NCBI GenBank assembly: GCA_011800155.1
Contig: CM022373.1
Coordinates: forward strand, 1,364,001 to 1,428,000
Length of the DNA: 64,000 nucleotides
Direction of reading: 5' to 3'
Origin: Flammulina velutipes
Taxonomy: Eukaryota; Basidiomycota; Agaricomycetes; Agaricales; Physalacriaceae
Shown here one piece after another: positions 10,628-21,040 of the stretch. The notes under the pieces were generated by a model. The model did not search any database and was not told the origin of the DNA. It was given only the letters and a program-made list of their open reading frames with translations. Every line of letters starts with the position of its first letter. Position 1 is the stretch's first letter. The position numbers and the translations under genes are program-made.

Positions 10628-12223
10628 ATGGTCAACGTTCGCTCCAAGCCCACTACCATGAAATATGGTCAGTGTGGCTCTTGCCTTTGTGTCTAAGGGC
10701 TAGTACTTACACTCACACTCCGACATTATAGTCCGCCTCGGTAACTCTGGCCTAAAGGTGTCCAAGATCATCTTGGGCTGTATGTCCTACGGCAATCCGA
10801 ACTGGCAGTCGTGGGTACTGCCAGCAGAAGAAGGTGTGAAGCATATCAAAGCAGCCTACGATGCCGGAATCAACACCTTCGATACCGCCAACGTGAGCAT
10901 CCGTTCGTGCCATGAGCTATCTATATCTGATCTTCTGCTAGATATATTCCAACGGGTACTCCGAAGTTATCCTGGGAAAGGCTATCAAGGAGTTGCAGCT
11001 CCCTCGAGAGGAGATCGTGGTGATGACCAAGGTCCTGACAAGTCTATGGAGGAGGAGGCACACGCTAACTTAGACATCACAGTTAATCGGTCCCGTAGGA
11101 CCAGACTATGACGGGCCTCTTATCTACGATCCGGCCAAGGTTGAGCAAGAAGGTTTCGTTAATCAATTTGGTCTCAGCCGTAAGGTTTGTGGTCACTCGA
11201 CGACTTCTCATGCATACAGCTGAACAATACGATTCCAGCATATCTTCGACGCTATCAAGAAAAGCTTGGAGAGGCTCCAATTGGACTATGTCGATGTATA
11301 CCAGTGCCACAGATTTGACCCGAATACACCGATTGCCGAGACTGTGAGTTTCTTGTTCTCCGACGCTACAATGGCTTACGCATCGTAGATGCATGCACTG
11401 CACGATGTTGTCAAAGCTGGATATGCTCGCTACATCGGAATGTCTTCCTGCAGGGCCTATGAGTGTAAGCCTCATCAGTGCTCGTCAGTATCCATACTGA
11501 TTGCCCATATTTGCAGTCCATTTGATGCAGAGTACGTCTCTACTTCGCCAAGTATGATGAAGAGCTCAACGCTTCTCAGGCTATGCCATCGAGCACAACC
11601 TAACCCCGTTCATCTCCATGCAGAACCATTACAACGCAGTCTACCGGGAAGAAGAGCGCGAGATGATGCCCATCCTCAAGCACTTTGGCGTCGGCTCAAT
11701 CCCATGGTCTCCTCTTGCGCGCGGGGCTGTCTGCAGGCCTGTTAGCCAGCAAACTAGCACGGGCAGTGGAAGGGTATCTTCCGACATGTACGTGTTTCTC
11801 CCCCATTACACCCATGAAACCCCTTCTTATGAAGTTTGAAGGATGAGCAGCAACATGTATTTCGTCCTTGGCACAGGGACTGAAGCTATCGTCAATCGGT
11901 AGGTTCATTTCCTTCTAGTAATCACTATGCACAAGTAGCTGATTTCTGTTTAGGATCGAAGAAATTGCCAAAAAGCGTAGCTTGTCCATGGCGCAGGTAG
12001 CTTTGGCGTGGGCTATGGGCAAAGAAGGCGTGTCGGCGCCTATCGTCGGTACCACGTCTCTTCAGAACCTTGCAGAATTAATCGGCGAGTCCTTTTTTGT
12101 TTCTCAAAGTTCGAATTCCATCTGACATCTATCCGTGATATAGAGGCCATCGATATTACTCTGACGGAGGAAGAGATCAAGTCTCTGGAAGAGCCGTACA
12201 AGCCTATGGCTTTGATTCATTAA
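10628..12223 (+). CDS. Aldo/keto reductase, copy 1
   Basis: Eleven exons: 10628-10667, 10732-10892, 10942-11031, 11083-11184, 11239-11343, 11389-11464, 11517-11531, 11580-11787, 11842-11898, 11954-12084 and 12144-12223; 354 aa. The AKR barrel is complete. The catalytic tetrad reads Asp64 and Tyr69 (FDTANIYSNG), Lys97 (VVMTK) and His155 (VYQCHR). The closest type is the fungal aryl-alcohol dehydrogenase-like, voltage-gated-channel-beta-like AKR group: NADPH-dependent reduction of aldehydes in the cytosol. The substrate cannot be told from sequence. Exon 7 is only 15 nt. The last intron uses a GC donor (ATCG then GCGAGT), where the paralogue has GT. A near-identical gene structure recurs at 18464-20047 on the other strand. 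AKR1 ends 104 bp from the convergent GID5 gene. Confidence 0.92.
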
Positions 12224-12327
12224 GCGGGAATTCAAAAACACGTATTTTAGTGTCATTCATTCAAAGAAAGATTGTCAAATTTGCTAGCAAGTAGGATATC
12301 ATGCCAAAGCCGAACCTACAACATAAA

Positions 12328-15115
12328 CTACGTGGCCAAAGAACCTCTCTTAGCACTCTCAAGGATATCCAAAGCCCACCTCGCATGATCCATAATATCC
12401 CTCTCATCCTCCCTCACCATATTCATAGCACTCATCACCACCGCCGTACTCGCATGATGCGGCAACCCAGGCCCTATCCCACTCCCCCTAGACTCCGCCA
12501 CATACCTCAACGTCGAGTCCATCCCAATCTCCAACAGCGCCGTCCTCGCTTTCCAACTCGTCCGCGCCAGCTGCAGGATGCACGCCACAGCCGGACGCCG
12601 GATTTCTGATTTGGGGTCAGAGAGACAGCTTTGCAGGGAGGTTAGGAGATGGCTTGATGTGAGTAGGAAGTCGATTTGTTCTGGGAAGCCGTTCGCGAGG
12701 TTCGCGAGGAGGGATACGGCCTGTTATATGAAGGGTTAGAATGGGAAGGATGGTAGGAGGACGGAGTAAGGCAGGGCAGGCTCCTTACCTGACAAACGAC
12801 ATCGTCTTCGTGGTATTCCATTCTCTCAACGAGCAGTTCCAGCAGGCGTTCAACACCCAGACCGTCAAAGACCATCTGGATAGATGCCTCGTCCGTGCAT
12901 ATATTTCGCAAGATGTTCAGAGCTTGTTCTTGCACACCATCTTCCGTATCGGACAGGAACCTGCAAATGTGTGAGAGATGAGTTAGACAGACGAATGGTG
13001 TTCAAACTCACTGGAATAATTGAGGCCATCCAATAGTGTCGATTACGCTTTGCTTCACCGCACGAGAGGATCTGGTCAGAACGTTCTTGATCGCCCACAA
13101 AGCACTCAGTCGCAACGTCGGCTCTCCACACTCAATCAACTGCATGAGGCGCGGTAACAGCCCTTCATCAATGTAGACCTGTACTTTGGACATAAACTCC
13201 GCTCTATTAAAAATACGGGCGGTACTGACTTGTTTGAGTGGCGAGAAATCATTGACAATGTTGCACACCGCCGACAAGGCAGCTGACAGAACCCTTCGGT
13301 CCTCATCCTCCTTCTTCAATATACCGAATACCAGCATGCCAATACCTGTGTCGACGAGGTTCGTCCGCAAAACAGCGATGCCCCTGCTAATGGCACGAAT
13401 ACATTGGCAAGCAGCATATCGCACACCGATGTGACGATGAGAGAGGGCTATCTCTATGATGGGTAATAACTTCATCTCGTCGGCCACTGCCTGACGAATG
13501 TCATTTTCGAACATGGCTAGAGACGCTATCGCCGTCAGAGCAGCCTGGAATACACGGTAAGTTCGATGATAATTGAGTGGGTCCAATCGTACCTCTCGCA
13601 AGGCGGACATGCTTTCGGGTTCGTCTTCCTCTCGTTCATTTAAGTCCGGCGGAGTGATACAATGTACCAATGTCGACAACCTCTCCAGAGCACCGCGTTC
13701 GTAAGCTATGCGCGAGAGAATGGCATCGTCGTTTACAAGATAGTCTGAGATTGTCGTAAGAACGCGGGAAGGATGTAAAATCAAAGTGCTCACATAGTAA
13801 AAAGCAGGCCTTTCGTTGGTTGTCGATGGTCTCTATGAATGGCGTAGCGATCATTCGATTGATAACATTGAGGATATTCAAAGCGGCCGATTCGTCCAGG
13901 GCACCATGTGCTATGTTTTCACGTAGTGTGTGGATAGCGCTATACTTTTATGAGGTACTGAGCAGAGAGTTTGTTTCGGAGAGCTGACCATAAACAAGCA
14001 GCAAGTTGGACATCAGGAATTCTGGATTTTGCCAAGGTTTGGACAGTATGAAGAACACCTGTAGAACTTGTTGAGCGCTAATTCTATAAGTGCCAAAATA
14101 CTGACTATTTTTGTCAGAATGTGGTTTCGATAATGCCGAGGCAGCGACCGTGTTCTCTTTTACGAGAGCAGATAGTGCTAGTAGAAGAGCTTCTTGATAC
14201 TAAATGGAGGGTGAGCAAAGTCCAGCCATAATCCTGCGTTCTCACCTTGTACTCGGTTGCATTGCTCAGGAGTGCACTGAGATTTCTGACTACCCATCCC
14301 CCATGTCTGCGGGAAACGCTCGAGATGGCGGCAGTTTTCTCCCATCCACGTTTTGTCTTGACTTCCTTGACACGTTCCGAGTAGGGAGCCCATTCTGTGA
14401 CTGAATCACGATGCTCTTGTGTTCGAACAGCAGACCCGATGAGAAGGGCGATTGATGCGCTCGTATGGTGGGACGAGTCGATGAGGAGTGGGAGGTAGAC
14501 ATCGAGAGATTCCGTCTTGTACACGTCAAGTTTATGTTGATGTCGCAAGACGAAGTATCACTCACTTCAAACAGGTAATCCAGAGCCGCTTTTGCCTCAT
14601 CCCGGACAGTAGACGAATCGGCGGCGAGGCCCCACTGAGATGGTCCGACGACTTCTGACAAGGACGAAGTCAGTGTTCGAAGTGCTCTTGCGAACGCAGC
14701 CTTTAACAATGGCGGATCGATAGGTGTGAGTTTGTTAATAGCTAACAGCAGCGACCGCATAGCGTCGGCGCGCAACAGGGTGCCCAAGGCATCCTCAGAA
14801 CCTGGAACTGTGTAAGATGCTGCTTCGGTGTACATGGAAACGAATCTGACCGTAGGAAAGCGAAGAGATAATATGGGCGGCCTCGATGCGTACGTCGTCT
14901 TTGGATCCTTGAGGTTCGACTGGGATGGGCTGACAATTCAGACACTGGACAAGCCTGGATGAGTTGAGAAGAGATATTGAGCAAAAGGTGGCTGTGGCGC
15001 ACATTTGTACAAAGGCTGCATCGCGCGTCCACTGGCGTTTTACCGTCGGATTTCCTATAACGCTGTTTTTTATTTTCTTGAGTCCAGAAACTGTAAACGG
15101 TGTTTCGATGGTCAT
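12328..15115 (-). CDS. GID5: GID complex armadillo subunit Gid5 (ARMC8/Vid28)
   Basis: A multi-exon armadillo-repeat protein. The start ATG at 15115 gives a family-like N terminus (LKKIKNSVIGNP). Later exons carry successive ARM helices, for example ALRTLTSSLSEVVG, VRYAACQCIRAISRG, LRLSALWAIKNVL, VSLLANLANG and EIRRPAVACILQLA. The C terminus ends ERDIMDHARWALDILESA, as in ARMC8. Known role: Gid5 is the scaffold of the GID/CTLH ubiquitin ligase that recruits substrate receptors; in yeast this degrades gluconeogenic enzymes. Most introns were checked in phase (for example 51 nt ending TACAG near 13187-13237). The junction after about residue 35 is ambiguous: a 66-nt intron could be retained or removed without breaking the frame. 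Only 40 bp separate its ATG from that of the next gene. Pieces of this gene recur in decayed form near 20.6-20.8 kb. Confidence 0.88.
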
Positions 15116-15155
15116 GGTAAGTACGAGGCAGGCAGTATGTTACGTGACCGTCACG
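15116..15155. promoter_or_regulatory. 40-bp divergent gap between GID5 and glomulin starts
   Basis: The start codons of the two divergent genes are 40 bp apart, so each 5' UTR must be very short or overlap the other gene. A shared bidirectional promoter is implied. No TATA box is visible. A later in-frame start for either gene is possible but would lose conserved-looking residues. Confidence 0.6.
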
Positions 15156-17014
15156 ATGGCCCTCTTTACTCAGGACAACGACGAGGCAAGCGTCCTCTTT
15201 CTGTCATTTCTGCTTTATTTTAAGAGGACAAGGACCGCGCTGCAGAGGCCGTTGCTCTCGTTCTGTCTGCCTCTAGAGATGCCACTTTTTCGCCATCGCT
15301 CAGAGAAATATACCACGAAATATCCCAGCACCCATCGGCAGCGGACTTGCTCGTACGTCTGTTCAAATGGACTCCATACAATATTAAACGACAGTAAAGG
15401 ATTCATTGAACATGACAACAGCGCTACTCGAATCCACAGATCCAGCCGCATTGGACCTCCTTACGCTCATTGGCGAATGCGCCAGCGCGAGGGAAGTCGT
15501 TATCGGCGTTCAAGAGCAAGTCGAGAAACTAAAACATAACATTGACGAGGACGCAATGCCGAATGCGCGTCTCCTGATCCTGATTCGCATGTACGCTTCT
15601 GGTGCGCATCTTGATCTATTGTCTGTCTTGACCTTCACACAATCTTTAGCCCTTCCACGCGTCAAACATCGAACAAAACAGCCTCAAGAGACTCTCCGTC
15701 CTATCGTGACCGACCTCTGCTCGACTTTGTCCGCCGCTGCCTCGCACGCCTCTACGGACGACGGACGAGCCATAATCATCGCTGTGTCTGACCTTGCTCG
15801 AAAGTCCGACTCTTGGGCGTCCGCAAAACCCGATCTTGCACCAGATTCCCAGACGGCTACTCGAACTCTGCTCAAAGACTTGCTCGACCAAGCTCTGACT
15901 TCATATACGCACTGTCTACACGCTTGTCTGGCGAATAGGATTTTCATCAAATACTTCCCTCGTTTGAGTTTTGCAACAAAGCTCGAATCAGGATGGGAAC
16001 AAGGGCAAGATGCGATACGTGAGACTTTAGTGAGTAGTTGGACCTGTGTCGTACACCGTAGTAAACAATTTCAAGGATTGTTATTCTTCAATTGGATTCC
16101 CAATCAAGGAAATAATAAAGAGACCTTCAGCCGTTCACTTCGTGCTCGTTGCCCATGATCAGTGTCCATTGTCCAAGAAGCTACAACTTCTACCCTCATT
16201 CCTGCCAATCATCATATCTTCTATCCAAGGGAATATCATCCTGGACGAAACCGTGTCGTTTCTTCTGGAAACCCTTCACTGCAATTCAAAAAGCACAATC
16301 TCCTCTGACATCTCAATTCCTCTCTGTACCGTCATCCCCTCCATTGCCAGCGCACACCCCAGCCCATCGCTCCGGCATCAAGCCTTCCGCATCCTGTCCA
16401 TGATCCTCTCATCAAGCGACCCACCTCTGAGACTCCAGATTCTCCAGGACCTCTGCACAAACTCCGAGTTCCCTCAAATGCGAGTTGCGGCAGTAGGCCT
16501 GGTCAAGGAAGCGATCATGGAAGCCTTCAGTGTATCGGAAACGCCGAACCTTTTCGCGTCACCGCGTTTCCTCCAGGTAATGGGCCCTACGATCTTTCGT
16601 CCCTCCCCAAAGGACTTTTTCCTCGCGAAACCGTCGTTGGAGGAGTTGCGGCAGTCTTCTGAGCCTCCACGTTTAGTGGAGTGTCTGTCGCTTCTTTATA
16701 TTCTTCTCTTGCGGGATAAGAAGAATAAGGTGCGCGACACCTTGTGCGAGGCGAGATGTTGATGACTCATATGATGTTCAGACAGGAATTTGGGACAAGG
16801 ATAATTTGAGGAATCTGGAGAAAGAGTTGTTCACGCCAATAAGAACGGCGTTGGCAGATCTGTTTGATGATCCGGACGTGCAGAGAGGTATGTTTGATTC
16901 TTTGCGTTGGATGTAAGCTGATAGTTTCTGGTAGAGCATGCACATGATATTTTGCCACTTGTGTCGTTGAAGACCGCTCTGGAGAGAGTCGAGGGTGCGG
17001 TGGCTCAAAGATGA
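15156..17014 (+). CDS. Glomulin/ALF4/YAP-binding family protein
   Basis: Seven exons: 15156-15185, 15227-15352, 15400-15601, 15650-16029, 16076-16729, 16782-16887 and 16935-17014; 525 aa. An all-helical repeat protein. The conserved core DCYSSIGFPIKEIIKRPS (about 247-264), the SFLLETLH segment and the C-terminal LLYILLLRDKKNKTGIWD block fit the YAP-binding/ALF4/glomulin family. Known roles: human glomulin binds the RING protein Rbx1 and restrains cullin ligases; yeast Ybp1 supports Yap1 oxidation. Which applies here is unknown. The first intron is GC-AG (GAG then GCAAGC, ending TTAAGAG), 41 nt. It shares a 40-bp divergent promoter with GID5. A decayed copy of the last two exons lies at about 18.17-18.39 kb. 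Confidence 0.8.
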
Positions 17015-17375
17015 CCTGAGTGGTATCTGCTGCCGTCAGTTCTATCAATCCTGGCTAGGCGCTTGACGCATGTCTTCACTTCGCATATTGCAAACATCCT
17101 AAAAGTCGTAGTCTTCGCCGCGATCCTCTGTTCGTCAAGCTGAGTCGAGCCATACGCCTCGTCGAGAGTCTAAGATAGAGTTCCTAACTATTGCTCATTA
17201 GAAAAGACTGTCCGGCCGACAGCTGAGATTGTAGTATGAAAACGTCGTTGACTGGCATGATGATAAGAGGACAAATTTAGTAGGCGTGACCATCATCAAT
17301 CTTGTCCTCATTCGTAATCGAGCCTAAGCGATGTTTCACACAGAAAATAATACAGGTGATTCTACATACTTCCTC
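17015..17375. other. Intergenic, convergent 3' ends
   Basis: Lies between the glomulin stop and the stop of a minus-strand small gene. No open frame of note. Probably the two 3' UTRs. Confidence 0.4.
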
Positions 17376-17763
17376 CTAAGACATCGGCCACTCCTTGTAG
17401 TGCGCATCACTTTCAGCTCGCTGCTCAGCTTCAAAATCCGCCAGGTTCATCTTCGCTTCCTGAATCAAAGTCTCGTTGGGTTCTAATTATCGATGAGCGC
17501 CTTTCAGCTCTCAGAAGGAGTGCCGCTACTGACCACGATGGTCCTTGAGTGCTTGAACTTCGTCCTGCATTTTCTCGCGCTTGAGTTCAGCTTCCGTGGC
17601 GCGCTGATGACAGTCGTCATTGGTCTCCTTGCTTTAATGAATAGAACACCTACATACCTTCAAGTATGTATCTGCCTTCACAAGGTGATATTTGGCCGAC
17701 AGACGGGTTTTGGTGGATTGAAGCGGATGAGTTCTATAGGCATTGCCAACGTCACACAACACA
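17376..17763 (-). CDS. Small coiled-coil protein, 5' end unresolved
   Basis: Three exons are clear: 17376-17482, 17537-17603 and 17658-17763, with GT-AG introns of 54 nt each that keep one frame. The encoded tail runs through YRTHPLQSTKTRLSAKYHLV, then a charged helix (RATEAELKREKMQDEVQALK), and ends EAEQRAESDAHYKEWPMS followed by TAG. The helix is strongly predicted to be a coiled coil by eye. The next exon upstream must end in phase 2, and I could not fix it; an ATG-led frame at about 18035 (MSSGHLLQILPTHSRL) is a candidate first exon. I do not recognise the family. Composition and clean splicing argue for a real gene. Confidence 0.5.
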
Positions 17764-18169
17764 CTAATGGAAAGTTAGATCCCGGTGATAATTGTAAGGA
17801 GGAGGGGACTGACTATATTGCATGTGCTTTACTAGCAGCAGTATAATCCGTACGCAGAAGTAGCTCGTTGTGCATCCCCGGCAGTACAACGTTGCTATGT
17901 ACAGTTCATGCGCTCCCTATTCAAAGGGCCACGGCGTTCCTGCTGGTCATCGGGCGATAGGGGTATGTGATTCGTCGTATTGGCGACTAAACGCGAGTGA
18001 GTAGGCAATATTTGAAGTAAATGGCCACTAGACATTACCGGTTGACACGGCGCCTTGTGGATCTGGATCTGAATCAACGATCTTGGAATTCATCAAAACG
18101 CTGCCATGGGCAGAGCTTTTGTCGGGGTGTGGTCTCAGGTCAAGCTTAAGGGGTATGCGCCACTTTATG

Positions 18170-18390
18170 CGATGTCAGATGTCGATGACTCAGCTGTTCA
18201 GACAGAAATTTGTGGCATCTGGAGAAAGAATTGTTCACGCCGATAAGTATGGCGTTGGGAGATCTGGTGGCTGTGATTCTTTGCGCTGGGTGTAAGCTGA
18301 TGGACAATGCTACAGCATGTGCATGTCATTCCACCACTGGTACTTATGTATCTGCTGTTGTCAATTAACATATCAATCATTGTGTTGTCT
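18170..18390 (+). pseudogene. Decayed copy of the glomulin gene 3' end
   Basis: This stretch aligns by eye with 16755-17050. Shared blocks include the pre-exon GATGACTCA...GTTCAGACAG, the GGAGAAAG(A/G)(A/G)TTGTTCACGCC segment, and the intron text GATTCTTTGCG(C/T)TGG(G/A)TGTAAGCTGAT. Small deletions and substitutions destroy the frame, and exon 6 has lost about 25 bases that encoded LFDDPDVQR. It is a relic of the same duplication that produced AKR2. The region also includes the terminator side of AKR2. Confidence 0.8.
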
Positions 18391-18463
18391 CGACAATTAC
18401 TTCATGCGATAGCAGCTCCGTACCAAAATGGCCCAAGAATACGTATGTCCAAGTTCTCGCCGC

Positions 18464-20047
18464 TCATGGAATCGACGGCATGGACTTGTAAGGCTCGTCC
18501 AAATACTTGATCTCCCCATCTGTTAGACTAATATTGATGGCCTCTGTATCACAGATGAATATCAGATGCAATTCAAACTTTGAGAAACGAAAAGGGATTC
18601 ACCGAGTAATTCTGTCAGATTCTCAAGAGACGTGGTACCGACGATCGGAGCTGATACACCCTCTTTGCCCATAGTCCACGCCAGAGCTACCTGCGCCATC
18701 GACAAGCTGCGCTTTTTGGCGATTTCTTCAATGCTACACAAAAATTAACTCTGTGCAACCTTTGAGGGAACTAACCCACCGATTGACAATGGCTTCGGTC
18801 CCTGGACCAAGTTGGAAATATGTGTTACTGCTCATTCTGAATGAACGCAGTCATGAGAAGGGGATTTCGTGACTGCTATGGGATATGTGCACGTACGCGT
18901 CAGAAGATACCCTTCCACTACCCTTGTTGGTTTGCTGGCTGACAGGCCGGCAGACAGCCCCGCGCGCAAGAGGGGACCATGGGATTGAGCCAACGCCAAA
19001 GTGCTTGAGGATGGGCATCATCTCGCGCTCTTCTTCGCGGTAGACTACGTTGTAATGATTCTGCATGGAGATGAATGGGGTTAGGTTGTGCTCGATGGCA
19101 TAGCCTGAGAAGCGTTGAGGTTTTTATCGTAGGCGACGAAGTAGAGACGTACTCTGCATCAAATGGACTGCAAATATGGGCAATCAGTATGGATACTGAC
19201 GAGCACTGATGAAGCTTACACTCATAGGCCCTGCAGGAAGACATTCCGATGTAGCGAGCATATCCAGCTTTGACAACATCGTGCAGTGCATGCATCTTGG
19301 ATGTATAAGCCATTGCAGTACGTCCGAGAACAAGAAACTCACAGTCTCCGCAATCGGTGTGTTCGGGTCAAATCTGTGGCACTGGTAGACATCGACATAG
19401 TCCAATTGGAGCCTCTCCAAGCTCTTCTTGATAGCGTCGAAGATATGCTGCAAGCCATGTCAAGTCGAGCTGGATGCACCCTCAGGTTCCACTACTGACC
19501 TTGCGGCTTAGACCATATTGATTAACGAAGCCTTCTTGGTCAATTTTGGCCTTATCAAGGGTGAACGGCCTTCCATAATCTGGTGCTACGGGAGCGAATA
19601 ACTGTAATATTGAAAGTTAGCTTTGTGCACCTCAGATGCCACAGACTTTGAAATACCTTGGTCATCACCACGATCTCTTCTCGAGGAAGCTGTAGCTCCT
19701 TGATAGCTGTACCCAGGATAACCTCCGAATACCCGTTGGAATACATCTGGCAGAAAATCAGATCTAGATAGCAGATAGCACGAACGGATGCTCACGTTGG
19801 CGGTATCGAAGGTGTTGATTCCGGCGTCGTAGGCTGCTTTGATATGCTTCACACCTTCTTCTTCTGACAAGATCCATGATTGCCACTTTGGATTGCCGTA
19901 GGACATACAGCCCAAGATGATATTGGATACCTTCAAGCCAGAGTTGCCGAGGCGGACTAGAATGTCAAGGCATCAGCATAGCCTAGCGAAGCGAAGGCAA
20001 AAATCACACCAACCATATTTCATAGTGGTGGGCTTGGTGCGAACCAT
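18464..20047 (-). CDS. Aldo/keto reductase, copy 2
   Basis: Eleven exons with the same pattern as AKR1: 18464-18543, 18603-18733, 18780-18836, 18897-19104, 19153-19167, 19220-19295, 19343-19447, 19500-19601, 19657-19746, 19796-19956 and 20014-20047; 352 aa. Every internal exon has exactly the AKR1 length, including the 15-nt exon. Only the first is two codons shorter. The catalytic Asp, Tyr, Lys and His are all kept (FDTANMYSNG, VVMTK, YQCHR). The proteins differ mostly in one loop ([14 protein letters not shown] against [14 protein letters not shown]) and in the C terminus (SMPSIP against PMALIH), so substrate use may have shifted (inference). All donors are GT, including the one that is GC in AKR1. 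The orientation is opposite to AKR1, and relics of AKR1's neighbours flank it. Confidence 0.92.
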
Positions 20048-20088
20048 CGTCAATCTTCCAGTAGTTGTTCGACATTCATCCCACTCTG

Positions 20089-20098
20089 TCTTATACAC
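20089..20098 (-). promoter_or_regulatory. TATA box of AKR2
   Basis: GTATAAGA on the minus strand, about 50 bases upstream of the AKR2 ATG. The surrounding GACTGGT and ACAG bases match the AKR1 promoter, so this element came with the duplication. Confidence 0.55.
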
Positions 20099-20111
20099 CA
20101 GTCCATGTTGA

Positions 20112-20569
20112 CCCTTTCGATTTCACGTAAGATTTGACGATGCCGATTGAACGCGTCTTGTTCTTATCTTGCGTGGAGCCTGTTTGAACACTTGTGACAT
20201 CTAAATGTAGCATTGATCAGGAGGGGGGGCCTCTTTGTTAAGGAAACAGCGCACCAACTGTAGAAGGAAGATAGGCATATCGCCGCCGAACATTGTCCAA
20301 AGCTCCTTCTGGTACACGGGCCAGGCTTCAGTCCAGCCTCTTGCTGCAGGGGAGGCAAGACTGTTTGCTGAGAGTCGCGAACAGCTGGTCCTTCTGTTGG
20401 TCATGTGCCATGATAATCTGTAATGCGTGTTAGCGATACAGTACTGAGTACTGTTGATGTTACTCCCACAATGAGACATACCTTTGCGCTGCCCGGGTAG
20501 TGTACCGTTGAGCCGCCAACGTGCCCGGAAGGGGTTCCGTGAATCGTGTTGTACCCATTCTTTTATTCG
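20112..20569. other. Non-coding stretch upstream of AKR2
   Basis: Holds the distal AKR2 promoter and fragmentary frames. A minus-strand frame around 20201-20749 is partly made of GID5-derived sequence and is broken. No motif or splice-consistent gene was found. Confidence 0.4.
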
Positions 20570-20815
20570 GCTTGTGCCACCGAATTGACGTGCTCGACTG
20601 GGAGGACGCGTCGACAAAGAGGGGGAGGTAGACATCGAAGATTCTGTCGTGCGCGCGTCAAGTTTGTACAAGACAACATTATCGCTTTGCAGAGGTAATC
20701 CAGATCTGCTTTCGTCTCGTTCCGGAGAGTCTAACGACGACGAAGTCAATGGTTCTTCATCTTCTTGAGAGTCGACACGACAAATAGTATTTCGATGGTT
20801 ATGGCAAGAGGGAGG
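20570..20815 (-). pseudogene. Decayed fragments of the GID5 gene
   Basis: Two blocks match GID5. Bases 20590-20750 follow 14468-14675 (shared text GGGAGGTAGACATCGA, GTCAAGTTT, AGGTAATCCAGA, GACGAAGTCA). Bases 20770-20805 follow 15075-15120 around the GID5 start codon (TTTCGATGGT(C/T)ATGG). About 400 bases between them are missing. The frame is lost and the stop-free run does not match GID5 protein. This is a relic, not a gene. Confidence 0.75.
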
Positions 20816-21040
20816 TTTCCGGAGGTACTACGGCCCGCTATGGACATCAACTCGCATTCGAGTTGTGGCTAAGGCTCTTGCTCGATGACTCGTTTGATAC
20901 AATGATAGAGAGCGAGAGAGCAAAAGTGTCACAATAAAAGATTCAGAATATGTAAAGAGCCACGCGAGCGAGGTCTCAATTATCGATTTTCGCCCTTCGT
21001 GTTCTCCTGGGTTTCTTTTGTGGCCTCCAAGTGGTTCTTC
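20816..21040. other. Intergenic downstream of the hypothetical gene
   Basis: A/T-rich stretch between the GID5 relic and the stop of the minus-strand hypothetical gene. It probably holds that gene's 3' UTR. Nothing else seen. Confidence 0.4.

Noticed and set aside
20201..20749. 182-codon minus-strand frame upstream of AKR2
   Set aside because: Part of it is frame-shifted GID5-derived sequence and it opens at a non-ATG codon, so it is chance openness within a relic.
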